63,945 bases of DNA from JAEUMY01 sp031394355 (GTDB lineage: Bacteria; Pseudomonadota; Gammaproteobacteria; Burkholderiales; Usitatibacteraceae): positions 1-63,945 of the forward strand of contig JANNSU010000007.1 of the NCBI GenBank assembly GCA_031394355.1, in the 5' to 3' direction. Of the stretch, positions 7,209-16,343 are shown piece after piece. Each line of letters starts with the position of its first letter. Within the stretch, counting starts at the first letter, position 1. A model generated the notes under the pieces. That model worked only from the letters and a program-made list of their open reading frames with translations, made no database searches and was not told where the DNA came from. The position numbers were made by a program, and so were the translations under genes.

Positions 7209-10200
7209 CTACCGCTTCACCCTCGGATAAGCAGGCACCTCCACCTTCGGCTCCGGCTGCTTCGCGAGTTTCTCCTCCAGCACTTTGATTGCAGCATCCA
7301 GCTGCGCGTCCCCGCCCTTGCCGGTGGCGAAGGGCAGGTTGTCGACGACGATGTCGGGCGCAACACCCTTGCCTTCCACGATCCAGCCTTCGCCGGGCAC
7401 GAACTGACCCAGCTCGGCGGAGCGGGCGAGGCCGTTGTCCACGAGACGGTTCTGATCGGAGAGCCACATGCCGGCGCCGGATGTGCGCGTGCCGACGAGG
7501 GTTGCGATGCCGAGTCGCTTCAGGCCCTCGGCCATGGTCTCGCCATCGGAGTAGGTGTCCTCATTGATGATGGCGACAACGTGACCGCGAAACGCGAGCT
7601 GCTGGTTGGTGAAGGTGCGGGGCGATGAGCGCGGCTTCCACCAGGCCCAGGCACGGCGCAGCAGCTTCTCGATCAACATGCTGTCGATATTGCCGCCGTT
7701 GTTGCTGCGCAGATCGATGATGAGGCCTTCACGCTGGAACACGGGATAGAACTCGCGGGACCAGCGACCAAGATCGTTCGGCTCCATGGCCTGCAGGTGC
7801 AGGTAGCCGAAGCGACCCTTGGATTTTTCCTCCACACGCGCCTTCCGCTCCCACTCCCACGTGAGATAGCGCAGCTGCACATCGCGCTGTGCCGAGACGG
7901 GCGTGACGATGGCCTGTCTCGATTTTCCGGCGGCGTCCTTCACCGCAAGCAGCACTTGCTTGCCGCCTTGATTGCGCAGCAGATCGCCGGGCACGGCCTT
8001 GGTGAGCGCGACACCGTTGATGTGGGTGATGACCTCGCCCACCTTCGCGGCCACGGCGGGTTGCGCGAGCGGGCCGTGTTCCTCCGGCAACTCGGGATCG
8101 CCGCTGAAGAGTCGGTCGACACGATAGCCCTCCGCGACCTTGGTGAGATCGGCGGCCAGTGCGGCGACGTCGATTTCATCCGCGCCCTTGCGCAGGTCTG
8201 TGGTGAACACCTGACTGTGCAGCAATGAAACCTCCGACACCATCTGGGCGATGACATCGTTCAGCTCGGCGCGGTCGTTGACCCGTGCGACCAGCGGCTC
8301 GTACTTGGCGCGCATGGCTTTCCAGTCCACGCCTTGCATGTTCTTGTCGTAGAAATAGTCGCGGTGCATGCGCCAGGCGTCGACAAACATCTGCCGCCAT
8401 TCCTCACGCGGATCGAGATCGAAGGTGAAGTCACGCAGGTTGACGACGAACTTGGAAAGATCTGGCGGCGCCTTGGCGCCGGCATCGACGACCCAGAGTT
8501 CGTTCGCCTTGCGCAGCAGCACTTTCTTCTTGTCGCGCGACAGCTCGTAGCTGCGCAAATCATCGAAGAACAACTCGACCGCGGGCGGCGTGAGGCCAGC
8601 AGGCTCAATAGCCACGGTACGCAGCGCGCGACGTGCAGTAGGGTTGGGCGGAACCGGCGGGCCACTCTCCGTGGTGACGAAGTAGAGCCGCTTGCCGTCT
8701 GTCGAGAGGCCGCTGTAATTGCCGGCCGGTACGGGAACTTCGTAGAGGCGGACGGAGAGACCCGCGAGGTCGATGATGATGGTTTTGGTGGCAGCGGGGG
8801 TGGCAGCAGCGGGGACCGGGGCGGTGGCTGGCTTGGCAGCATCCGCCTTGACCGCGTCCTTCGCATCCACTTTGGCCGGCGGCGGTGCATCCACCTTTTT
8901 CTCTGGCTCCGGCTTCTGCAACTCATCCTTCGGCTGGAATGGCCACTGCGCGTCCTGGGTCAGCGCCAGCGCATAGAGCTTGGTCTGGCGGTCAAAGACC
9001 GTGCCCATGTTGCGCTGGCCCCAGGGGTCGCCGACCAGCGGGGTCAGCGTGCGCGCGGACAAGAACCACAGCCACTTGCCATCCGGGCTGAACGTGGCGG
9101 AGCGGGCGTGATAGCGGTCGCTGGTCAGCGCGGTCTTCTTGTTGGTTGCAACCTCCAGCAGCCAGAGCTGCTCGAATTCATTCACGGCCGCAGAGGAATA
9201 GGCCAGCCACTTGCTGTCTGGGGACCACTCGAAATCCAGATAGCCGTACTCCGTGCTCTGTTCCAGCTTTTTGTTCTCGCCAGTGGCAACATTCAGCAGA
9301 TGCAGATTCTGATCCTTGTCTGCATTCACCACCCACTTGCCGTCCGGCGAGACGGAAAAGCCCTGCCGCAGCACCGTGGCGCCGGTGGTGAGCTGTTTCG
9401 GCTCGCCCACGCCATTGGCGGGGAATCGGGTCAGCTCGAATTCGCCGCTAGCATCGGAATAGGCCAGCACACTTTTACCATCGGGCATGAAGCGGGCTTC
9501 GCGCGCGCGGGTGGCGGCGGAGGGTTTGCCCACTGCGCCAACCGCGCCATCTGAGCGGGTGACTTCCACACGGCGGCCGACACCGACGGGTGCCACGAAA
9601 ATCTGTCCGCGCGCAGTGAGTGCGACGCGGTCACCGGTGGGTGAGAGCGAAATGTTGGTGACGTACTCCCACGGATTCTTCACCCAGCGGGTGCGGGTCT
9701 GGTCGAAGTCGCCATTCAGGATGACGTTGAGCTGACGATCCTGACTGTTCTGCACTGCGAATATTCGCAGGTCTGCGCCTTGCTGATAAACGATGTTGCC
9801 ACTGCTGTTGCCACTATCCAGCGCTGCGCTGCGGATATCCCAGCCTGCATGGCGGGTGTGCTGCTTCAGATCTGTTCCCCCTGCGTTCATGGACCAGAGG
9901 TTCATCGTGCCGTCGCGGTCGGAGAGGAAATAGACGCGGCCCTGCCAGCACATCGGCTGGCGGCTGGTGCCGGCGAAGTCGGCGGTGAGCGCCACGGCCT
10001 CGGACTTGCCGTCGAATTTCCACAGGTTCTGCGCGCGGCCGCCGGTGTAGCCCTTCACGTTGTCGCCGAGAACGGAGCGGCGCGTGAAGATGAGATCGGT
10101 GCCGAGATAGCAGCCTTCTGCCGCTTCAGCGAGCGGCAGCGCGCCGCGCTCGCCCGTCTTCGGGTCCAGCGTGTAGAGCCGGGTGCCGGGCTTGCCACTG

Positions 10201-10638
10201 TAGCGGGTGGAGGAATAGAGAATCTTGCCGTCGGGCGTCCAGCCCTGCACGCGGGCGGAGTTGCCACCGTCGTGTGTGAGGCGCTTCGGTGTACCGCCAG
10301 TGAACGGCATGACATACACCTCGGCCTGGCCCTCATAGCGTCCGACAAAGGCCAGCCATTGACGGTCGGGCGACAGCGCAGGGAACGACTCGGCCTTGGG
10401 GGTGCGTGGTGATGCGCTGCGCGGCACCGCCACCCTGCGACACGCGCCAGATATCGCCCTCGGACACGAACACGATCGTATCGCCCGCGATGGCGGGCAT
10501 GCGGAAATAGCTGGCGTGGGAGACAGTGGTGGCGGCAACGGTGGCCACAACCAAGGCGACCGCCACGGTGACTACTTTGGCGACCACTGCGGCGACACTC
10601 CGCGCGGCCGTGCGAGGCATGCTGTTTGTACGGGTCAT
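7209..10638 (-). CDS. tricorn-like S41 protease with one apparent frameshift
   Basis: A large tricorn-type peptidase of about 1,140 residues. A signal/anchor-like hydrophobic segment is followed by beta-propeller repeats (SYFRMPAIAGDTIVFVSEGD, then FPALSPDRQWLAFVG and similar blades), a C1 domain with LLHSQVF, a PDZ segment (VGEVITHINGVAL), and an S41 domain. TYSDGE in that domain is the expected nucleophile position by analogy with tricorn. Such proteins degrade peptides in the periplasm or cytosol. The N-terminal 80 codons (from the ATG at 10638) and the rest are in different frames; the switch falls in a run of five G (10398-10402), and removing one base restores ...TTHPKAESFPALSPD. This is either a sequencing/assembly error or a real inactivating or phase-variable indel. 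One iterated palindrome lies at 9757. Confidence 0.8.
9757..9768. repeat. 12-bp iterated palindrome, copy 6
   Basis: Exact copy inside the tricorn-like protease gene, read as R-I-F-A on the minus strand. Confidence 0.95.
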
Positions 10639-10728
10639 CGCTTATCCCTGCTGATCGATATGCTGAAGCGCGAGATTGTAGCGGCTGCCGCAGACGGTGA
10701 ACGTAGCAAAGCGTGGCAGAATTCCGGT

Positions 10729-11826
10729 ATGCCGTCCGCGCCCACCTCCGAATCCCTCAACGCCATCGACCTCGCCCGCGCCAAGCGCGTACTGGTGACC
10801 AAGCTCCGCCATCATGGCGATGTGCTGTTGACCAGCCCTGTATTCAGCTTGCTCAAGGCGCGTGCGCCGCATCTGGAAATCGATGCGCTCATCTATGCCG
10901 AGACGGCGGACATGCTGACGCTGCACCCGGCCGTGAGCCAGGTGCACATGATCGACCGCGAGTGGAAGAAGCGCGGCATTGCAGTGCAGGGTGCCAAGGA
11001 ATGGCAGTTGCTCCGCACCATGGACAAGCGCCACTACGATCTCATCGTCCATCTCACGGAGCACCCGCGCGGCGCGTGGCTCTCGCAATTGTTGAGGCCG
11101 ACCTGGAGCGTGGCGCAGGCGCACCCCCGCGCACTCTGGAAGCAGAGCTTCAGCCATGTGTATCCGGTGCCGAAGCACACGCCACGGCACACGGTGGAAA
11201 CCAATCTCGATGCACTGCGTTGTCTTGGCCTGCATCCGACCGAGGCCGAGAAGAAATTGGTGCTGGTGCCGGGCAAACCGGCGGACGACAAGATCGATGA
11301 CTTGCTCTCCCAGGCCAACGTGCAGCGCGGCAAATTCATCCACATTCATCCCACGTCTCGTTGGTTCTTCAAGACCTGGCCGGCTGACCGCATGGCTGAC
11401 CTCATTCTGGCGCTGGGCAAGGCGGGCCATCGCGTCGTGCTATCCGCCGCACCCGCGCAAAATGAACGCGCGATGATCACAGCCATCAAACAGCGGCTCA
11501 AGGCGCCCGTGGTGGATTTCACCGGCATGCTGTCTTTGAAAGAGCTGGCTGCGTTGACCTCGCGGGCACGCCTTTTCATCGGCGTGGACTCTGCACCCAT
11601 GCACATGGCGGCTGCGGTGGGCACACCGACCGTGGCGCTGTTCGGCCCCTCGGGTGAACATCAGTGGGGACCGTGGGGCGTGCCGCATCGCCTCGTCACA
11701 TCCGACCATCCCTGCCGCCCCTGCGGCAACGATGGTTGCGGCGGCAGCAAGGTGAGCGAATGCTTGACGACACTGCCGGTGGAGCGGGTGTTGGCGGCGG
11801 CCAATGAATTGCTGGCGGCAGGCTGA
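10729..11826 (+). CDS. glycosyltransferase family 9, WaaQ-like heptosyltransferase
   Basis: A 365-residue cytoplasmic ADP-heptose:LPS heptosyltransferase of the WaaQ/heptosyltransferase III type, adding heptose to the inner core. Visible features are the N-terminal HHGDVLLTSPVFSLLKARAP (GT9 Rossmann fold), HPTSRWFFKTWPADRMADLI in the middle, and the donor-binding motif FIGVDSAPMHMAAAVGTPTV followed by ALFGPSGEHQWGPWG. A cysteine-rich C-terminal segment (DHPCRPCGNDGCGG) is typical of this subgroup. I chose the ATG at 10729; the frame continues upstream but overlaps the divergent protease and does not look coding. First gene of an LPS/glycan block that includes msbA. Confidence 0.85.
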   Translation: MPSAPTSESLNAIDLARAKRVLVTKLRHHGDVLLTSPVFSLLKARAPHLEIDALIYAETADMLTLHPAVSQVHMIDREWKKRGIAVQGAKEWQLLRTMDKRHYDLIVHLTEHPRGAWLSQLLRPTWSVAQAHPRALWKQSFSHVYPVPKHTPRHTVETNLDALRCLGLHPTEAEKKLVLVPGKPADDKIDDLLSQANVQRGKFIHIHPTSRWFFKTWPADRMADLILALGKAGHRVVLSAAPAQNERAMITAIKQRLKAPVVDFTGMLSLKELAALTSRARLFIGVDSAPMHMAAAVGTPTVALFGPSGEHQWGPWGVPHRLVTSDHPCRPCGNDGCGGSKVSECLTTLPVERVLAAANELLAAG

Positions 11827-11893
11827 TTCGTGCCTTCTGTCATTCAGGCGGCCGATGAGCGGCAGACGTTTGCTGTGAGTTCACGTAACGCGG

Positions 11894-12150
11894 AAATCCC
11901 CCCCAGCCCCCCTTTTGCAAAGGGGGGAGTGCGACAGCATGGGGGAATGAGTTCACATGCCCCTTTTGCAAAGGGCCTGAAAGAAATCCCCCCCCGCCCC
12001 CCTTTTACAAAGGGGGGAGTGCAACAGCATGGGGGGATGAGTTCACATGCCCCTTTGTCAAAGGGGGGAGTAATCCCGTCTTTGGCGACGAGCGCTGCAC
12101 CGCATGGCAGGCTCTTACCCCCCTTTGACAAAGGGGGGCAGGGGGGATTT
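11894..12150. repeat. array of CCCCCCTTTnnnAAAGGGGGG palindromic elements
   Basis: Five G/C-homopolymer palindromes of the form CCCCCCTTT-nnn-AAAGGGGGG lie near 11906, 11960, 11996, 12051 and 12118, several flanked by AAATCCCCCC or its complement. Two larger direct copies (about 11924-11971 and 12011-12063) share AGTGCRACAGCATGGGG and GATGAGTTCACATGCCCC. The block fills the 418-bp gap between two glycosyltransferase genes and codes for nothing convincing. Similar intergenic palindromes occur in many unrelated bacteria and behave like REP/MITE-type repeats. A degenerate copy is at 59100. Confidence 0.85.
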
Positions 12151-12245
12151 GGGTTTGGCTCCGCAGTGCAACTCGCCGCTGCAAGTCCTGTTCGCGTCAC
12201 CTGCAGCGCGACGCCCCACCAGCGACACAACACAGCCACCGCGCA

Positions 12246-13385
12246 ATGTCCCTGAGACTGGCCCTCATCCGCAGCCGCTACAACCCTTTCGGCGGCGCGG
12301 AGCGGTTCATCGAGAATGCGTTGGGGGCATTGAGTGAGGCGCAGGTGGAGCTCACTGTCGTCACGCGGAAATGGCCTGACAACGGCAGTGCGACTATTCG
12401 CAAGCAGATCGTCAACCCGTTCTACCTCGGCAGCTGGTGGCGTGATGCCAGCTTCGCCAAGGCCGTGTGCGCCACCCTTGCCGAAGAGAAATTCGATCTC
12501 GTGCAGTCGCACGAGCGCATCGCTTGCTGCGATGTCTACCGCGCGGGTGATGGCGTGCATGCCGAGTGGCTCGCACAGAGGAAGCGGGTCTCTTCACTGG
12601 GTAAGCAGTTGTCAGCGAAGCTGAATCCGCACCACCGCTTCTTGCTGAACGCGGAACGTGCGTTGTTCACATCGCCGCGACTGAAAGCCGTGATCTGCAA
12701 CTCGGAGATGGTGAAGCGGGAAATCCAGAAGCACTTCAACACTGCGCCGGAGAAGCTCCACGTCATTCGCAATGCCGTCGATACCGACAAATTTCATCCG
12801 GGGCTTCGGGAAGAATTCCGCCAAACCGCACGCAAGACTGCGAATATTCGCAAGGCGGCGCCGACGTATCTCTTCGTCGGCTCAGGCTTTGAACGCAAGG
12901 GGCTGGTGGCTTTCCTGATCGGGCTGGCAGAACAACCGGACGATGCGCGCGGCATCGTGGTGGGCGCGGACAAACGGCTCATCGCGTTCCAGGCCTATGC
13001 CGACCAGCTGGGCCTGACCGACCGCTGTGTTTTCACCGGCGGTGTGGACGATGTGCGGCCCTGGTATGCGGCAGCGGATGTGTTCGTCTTGCCCACGCTG
13101 TATGACCCATTGCCCAACGCGGTGCTGGAAGCCATGGCCTGCGGGCTGCCGGTCATCACCTCACCCACCTGTGGCGCGGCGGAGCTGATCGACGAGGGCC
13201 AGGAAGGCTTCGTGTGCGACGCCATCGACGGCCCCGCCATCGCGGATGCCATGCAACTTGCCTATGACAACCGCGACGTCATGGGTGCCGCTGCACGCGA
13301 GCGCGTGTTGCCGCTCACGCCGCAGCGCATGGCAGCGGAATATGTGGCGCTCTATCGGGAGCTCCTCGGACTGCCATCGGGCTGA
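12246..13385 (+). CDS. glycosyltransferase family 4 (WaaG-like)
   Basis: A 379-residue GT4/GT-B enzyme. The N-terminal acceptor domain starts LALIRSRYNPFGGAERFIEN, with the glycine-rich GGAERF loop of WaaG-like enzymes. The C-terminal nucleotide-sugar domain carries YLFVGSGFERKGL and the E-x7-E motif region (LPTLYDPLPNAVLEAMACGL). This suggests sugar transfer onto the LPS core, probably glucose or a related hexose; donor and acceptor cannot be read from sequence. Stands 22 bp before msbA and probably shares its transcript. Carries one iterated palindrome (12840) and a one-base variant (12390-12401). Confidence 0.85.
   Translation: MSLRLALIRSRYNPFGGAERFIENALGALSEAQVELTVVTRKWPDNGSATIRKQIVNPFYLGSWWRDASFAKAVCATLAEEKFDLVQSHERIACCDVYRAGDGVHAEWLAQRKRVSSLGKQLSAKLNPHHRFLLNAERALFTSPRLKAVICNSEMVKREIQKHFNTAPEKLHVIRNAVDTDKFHPGLREEFRQTARKTANIRKAAPTYLFVGSGFERKGLVAFLIGLAEQPDDARGIVVGADKRLIAFQAYADQLGLTDRCVFTGGVDDVRPWYAAADVFVLPTLYDPLPNAVLEAMACGLPVITSPTCGAAELIDEGQEGFVCDAIDGPAIADAMQLAYDNRDVMGAAARERVLPLTPQRMAAEYVALYRELLGLPSG
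12840..12851. repeat. 12-bp iterated palindrome, copy 7
   Basis: Exact copy inside the GT4 gene, read as A-N-I-R. Confidence 0.95.
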
Positions 13386-13406
13386 CCCCGTACAATTCGC
13401 ACCATC

Positions 13407-15200
13407 ATGAACCCGCCCACCTCCGGCCAGCTCTACCTGCGCCTGCTCTCCTATGTGAAGCCGTACCGCCTTGCCTTCTACGGGGCGATGCTGGCGATGG
13501 CGGTCACGGGTGCGGCCAATGGCGCGCTGGCCTGGTATCTCAAGGAGGTGATCGACAAGCTTTTCGTCGAGCGGGACCCGGCCATGATGATGTTGATCCC
13601 CGCCGGGATCGTGCTCATTTTCGTGGTGAGCGGCATCGCGAGCTTCCTTTCCGGTTATGGTGCGCAATGGGTGGCCAACCGCGTGATGTATGACCTGCGC
13701 GTGGAAATGTTCGCCCAGCTGATTCGCCTGCCGGTGAATCATTACGACCAGCACACATCCGGCAGCCTGATGTCGAAAATCGCCAACGACGTGCAGGGGG
13801 TGGCGGCAGCGTCCACCACGGCACTGACGTCGCTGGTACGGGATGGTGTGAGCCTTGCCGGCTTGCTGACCGTGATGTTCGTCATCAACTGGAAGCTGTC
13901 GCTGGTGACCTTCGCGGTGGTGCCACCCATCGCGTTGATCGTCAACGCGTTCAGCAAGCGGCTCCGCCAGATCAGCCGCGAGTCTCAGAAGGCCAACGCG
14001 ACCATTCTGGAGGCGCTGGACGAGAGCATCTCGGCGCAGCGCGTGGTGAAGATATTCGGCGGCCAGGTCACTGAAGAAAAGCGTTTCGGCAAGGCGGCCA
14101 ACAAGGTGCGCCAGTTCAACATGAAGCAGTCGGCAGCGGCAGCGGCCGGCGTGCCCGTGATTCAGATCGTGGTCTCCATCGGTATTGCCTTCCTGCTCTA
14201 TTTCGCCGCAACCCAGGCTGCTGGTGCCAGCCAGACAACGGTGGGCGAATTCGTGGCGTTCATCACGGCAACCATCGCGCTCATCGAGCCGATCAAGCGC
14301 CTCACCAGTCTCAACGAACACATCCAGCGTGGCTTGGCCGCGTGCGAAAGCGTGTTCGGCCTCATCGACTCAAAGCCCGAAACGGATGCCGGTACGGTGA
14401 ACCTGAGCGCTGCGCGTGGCGATATCCGCTTCGACAACGTGAAGCTCGTCTACCGCGACGATGCGCCGCCCGCGCTCGATGGCCTGTCGCTCGACATCCG
14501 CGCCGGGGAAACCATTGCGCTGGTGGGTGCCACCGGGTCGGGCAAGAGCACGCTCATTCACCTCATCCCGCGCTTCTACACGCCCACGTCGGGCGCGGTG
14601 CTGATCGACGGCCACGACGTGCACAACGTCACACTGGCGAGCCTGCGCGCCAATATCTCGCTGGTGAGCCAGGACATCCGGCTCTTCAACGACACGATCG
14701 CCGCCAACATCGCCTATGGGCCAATGGCGGGTGCGGCTGAAGATGCGATCAAGGCGGCGGCCGTCGCAGCACATGCTTGGGAATTCATCGAGCGCCTGCC
14801 GCAAGGGCTCGCAACCCCCATCGGCGAGAACGGCGCGCAGCTCTCGGGCGGTCAGCGTCAGCGCATCGCCCACGCCCGCGCGCTGCTTAAGAAAGCACCC
14901 AATTTGCTGCTGGATGTAGCGACCAGCGCACTGGATACGGAATCGGAGCGCCAGGTGCAGCTTGCGCTGGAAGGATTGATGCAAGGCCGCACCACGCTCA
15001 TCGTTGCGCATCGCCTCTCCACGATCGAAAAAGCCGACCGCATCGTGGTGCTGGACCACGGTCACATTGTCGAGGTGGGCTCGCATCAGGCGCTGCTGGC
15101 GAAGAATGGTTTCTACGCCAACCTGCATCGGCTGCAGTATGGCGGCGCGACGCTGACCGCCACGCCCGCCACACCCACCATGCCCACCACACAGACATGA
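13407..15200 (+). CDS. msbA: lipid A/LPS flippase MsbA (ABC exporter), Walker B variant
   Basis: A 597-residue half-transporter. Six N-terminal membrane helices (about residues 20-310) precede an ATPase domain with Walker A GATGSGKST, Q-loop SLVSQDIRLF, signature LSGGQRQR and H-loop IVAHRLST. It should flip lipid A-core across the inner membrane as a homodimer. The Walker B motif reads LLLDVATSALD: residue 504, normally the catalytic glutamate of the family (LLLDEATSALD), is valine (GTA instead of GAA/GAG). If real, ATP hydrolysis should be severely reduced, which is hard to reconcile with an essential MsbA. A single-base sequence error or a second msbA elsewhere are alternatives. The stop overlaps the start of the next glycosyltransferase (ATGA). 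Confidence 0.88.
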   Translation: MNPPTSGQLYLRLLSYVKPYRLAFYGAMLAMAVTGAANGALAWYLKEVIDKLFVERDPAMMMLIPAGIVLIFVVSGIASFLSGYGAQWVANRVMYDLRVEMFAQLIRLPVNHYDQHTSGSLMSKIANDVQGVAAASTTALTSLVRDGVSLAGLLTVMFVINWKLSLVTFAVVPPIALIVNAFSKRLRQISRESQKANATILEALDESISAQRVVKIFGGQVTEEKRFGKAANKVRQFNMKQSAAAAAGVPVIQIVVSIGIAFLLYFAATQAAGASQTTVGEFVAFITATIALIEPIKRLTSLNEHIQRGLAACESVFGLIDSKPETDAGTVNLSAARGDIRFDNVKLVYRDDAPPALDGLSLDIRAGETIALVGATGSGKSTLIHLIPRFYTPTSGAVLIDGHDVHNVTLASLRANISLVSQDIRLFNDTIAANIAYGPMAGAAEDAIKAAAVAAHAWEFIERLPQGLATPIGENGAQLSGGQRQRIAHARALLKKAPNLLLDVATSALDTESERQVQLALEGLMQGRTTLIVAHRLSTIEKADRIVVLDHGHIVEVGSHQALLAKNGFYANLHRLQYGGATLTATPATPTMPTTQT

Positions 15201-16315
15201 TGGACACCCGACCGCTACACATCCTGCATACCGAGGCATCGCTCGGCTGGGGCGGGCAGGAGATACGCATCCTCACGGAAGCCGAAGGCATGATCGCGCG
15301 CGGCCATCACGTCACGCTGATTGCGCCACCCGATGCGAATATTCGCAGGGAAGGCGAAGCACGCGGCATTCCCACCCTGGCGCTGCCCATCGGCAAGAAG
15401 CGCGTTGCGGGATTGCTGGCGCTGCGCCGCTGGCTGCGGCACAACCCGTGCGATGTGATCAACTCGCACAGCTCGACCGACACCTGGCTCGCTGCGCTGG
15501 CCTGCCGCACGCTCGCCAAGGCGCCGCCGCTCGTGCGCACCCGCCATATCTCCGCACCCGTGCCGGACAACGCATCGTCTCGCTGGCTGTACAACTCGGC
15601 GACGCGCTTCATCGCGACCACCGGCGAGAAGCTTCGTGAACAACTGATGCGTGAAGTGCATGTGCACGCGAATCGCGTCGAATCGGTACCCACCGGCATC
15701 GATCTCGCCCGGTTCTGTCCGGGTGATCGCGCTGCAAGCCGTGTGGCGCTGGATCTGCCAGTCGATGTGTTCATCGTGGGCATCGTCGCCACATTGCGCA
15801 GCTGGAAGGGTCATCGCTATCTCATCGAGGCCGTGCAGGATTTGAAGGACGTACATCTCGTCATCGCCGGTGACGGGCCGCAGCGGGCCGCGCTGGAAGC
15901 CCAGGTGGAATCGCTCGGGTTGAAGGATCGCGTGCGCTTTGCAGGCAATCAAAAGGATGTGCCGCCATGGCTGCAGGCGTTCGATATTTTCGTGCTGCCC
16001 TCGTATGCCAATGAAGGCGTGCCGCAGGCGCTGATGCAGGCCATGGCTTGCGGCCTGCCGGTCATCAGTACGCCAGTGGGCAGCATCGACGAGATCGTGG
16101 AAGACGGCAACACGGGACTCATGGTGATGCCGCAGGATGTGGTGACGCTGCGGACCGCGATTGCGCGGCTGAAGGACGATGCCGCGTTGCGCAATCGTCT
16201 GGGCAATGCGGCGCTTGCCCGCGCTCGCGAACGCTTCAGCGCAGATCAGATGGTCGCGCGCATGGAGCGAATATTCGCCCTGGCGGCGGCAGGCGAACGC
16301 AGCCTGGCCGGTTGA
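15197..16315 (+). CDS. glycosyltransferase family 4
   Basis: A 372-residue GT-B glycosyltransferase starting HILHTEASLGWGGQEIRILT (GG-Q/E acceptor loop). The C-terminal GT4 domain has VGIVATLRSWKGHRYLIEA, LVIAGDGPQRAALE and the donor motif FVLPSYANEGVPQALMQAMA. Its start overlaps the msbA stop, so it is co-translated with the exporter and probably acts on LPS core or a related glycolipid. ATG codons at 15197 and 15200 are both usable. Contains two copies of the iterated palindrome (15335, and 16267 near its end). The specific sugar cannot be predicted. Confidence 0.87.
   Translation: MMDTRPLHILHTEASLGWGGQEIRILTEAEGMIARGHHVTLIAPPDANIRREGEARGIPTLALPIGKKRVAGLLALRRWLRHNPCDVINSHSSTDTWLAALACRTLAKAPPLVRTRHISAPVPDNASSRWLYNSATRFIATTGEKLREQLMREVHVHANRVESVPTGIDLARFCPGDRAASRVALDLPVDVFIVGIVATLRSWKGHRYLIEAVQDLKDVHLVIAGDGPQRAALEAQVESLGLKDRVRFAGNQKDVPPWLQAFDIFVLPSYANEGVPQALMQAMACGLPVISTPVGSIDEIVEDGNTGLMVMPQDVVTLRTAIARLKDDAALRNRLGNAALARARERFSADQMVARMERIFALAAAGERSLAG
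15335..15346. repeat. 12-bp iterated palindrome, copy 8
   Basis: Exact copy inside the second GT4 gene, read as A-N-I-R. Confidence 0.95.
16267..16278. repeat. 12-bp iterated palindrome, copy 9
   Basis: Exact copy near the 3' end of the second GT4 gene, read as R-I-F-A. Confidence 0.95.
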
Positions 16316-16343
16316 GCGCGGCTGCGATGAACGCATCGCCAGC

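Noticed and set aside
8334..9554. 406-codon plus-strand frame opposite the tricorn-like protease
   Set aside because: Shadow of the protease propeller region; low-information R/G/A-rich peptide.
11894..12150. Regular repeats considered as a CRISPR array
   Set aside because: Units are palindromic homopolymer blocks with unequal spacing and partly duplicated spacers; no cas genes nearby.
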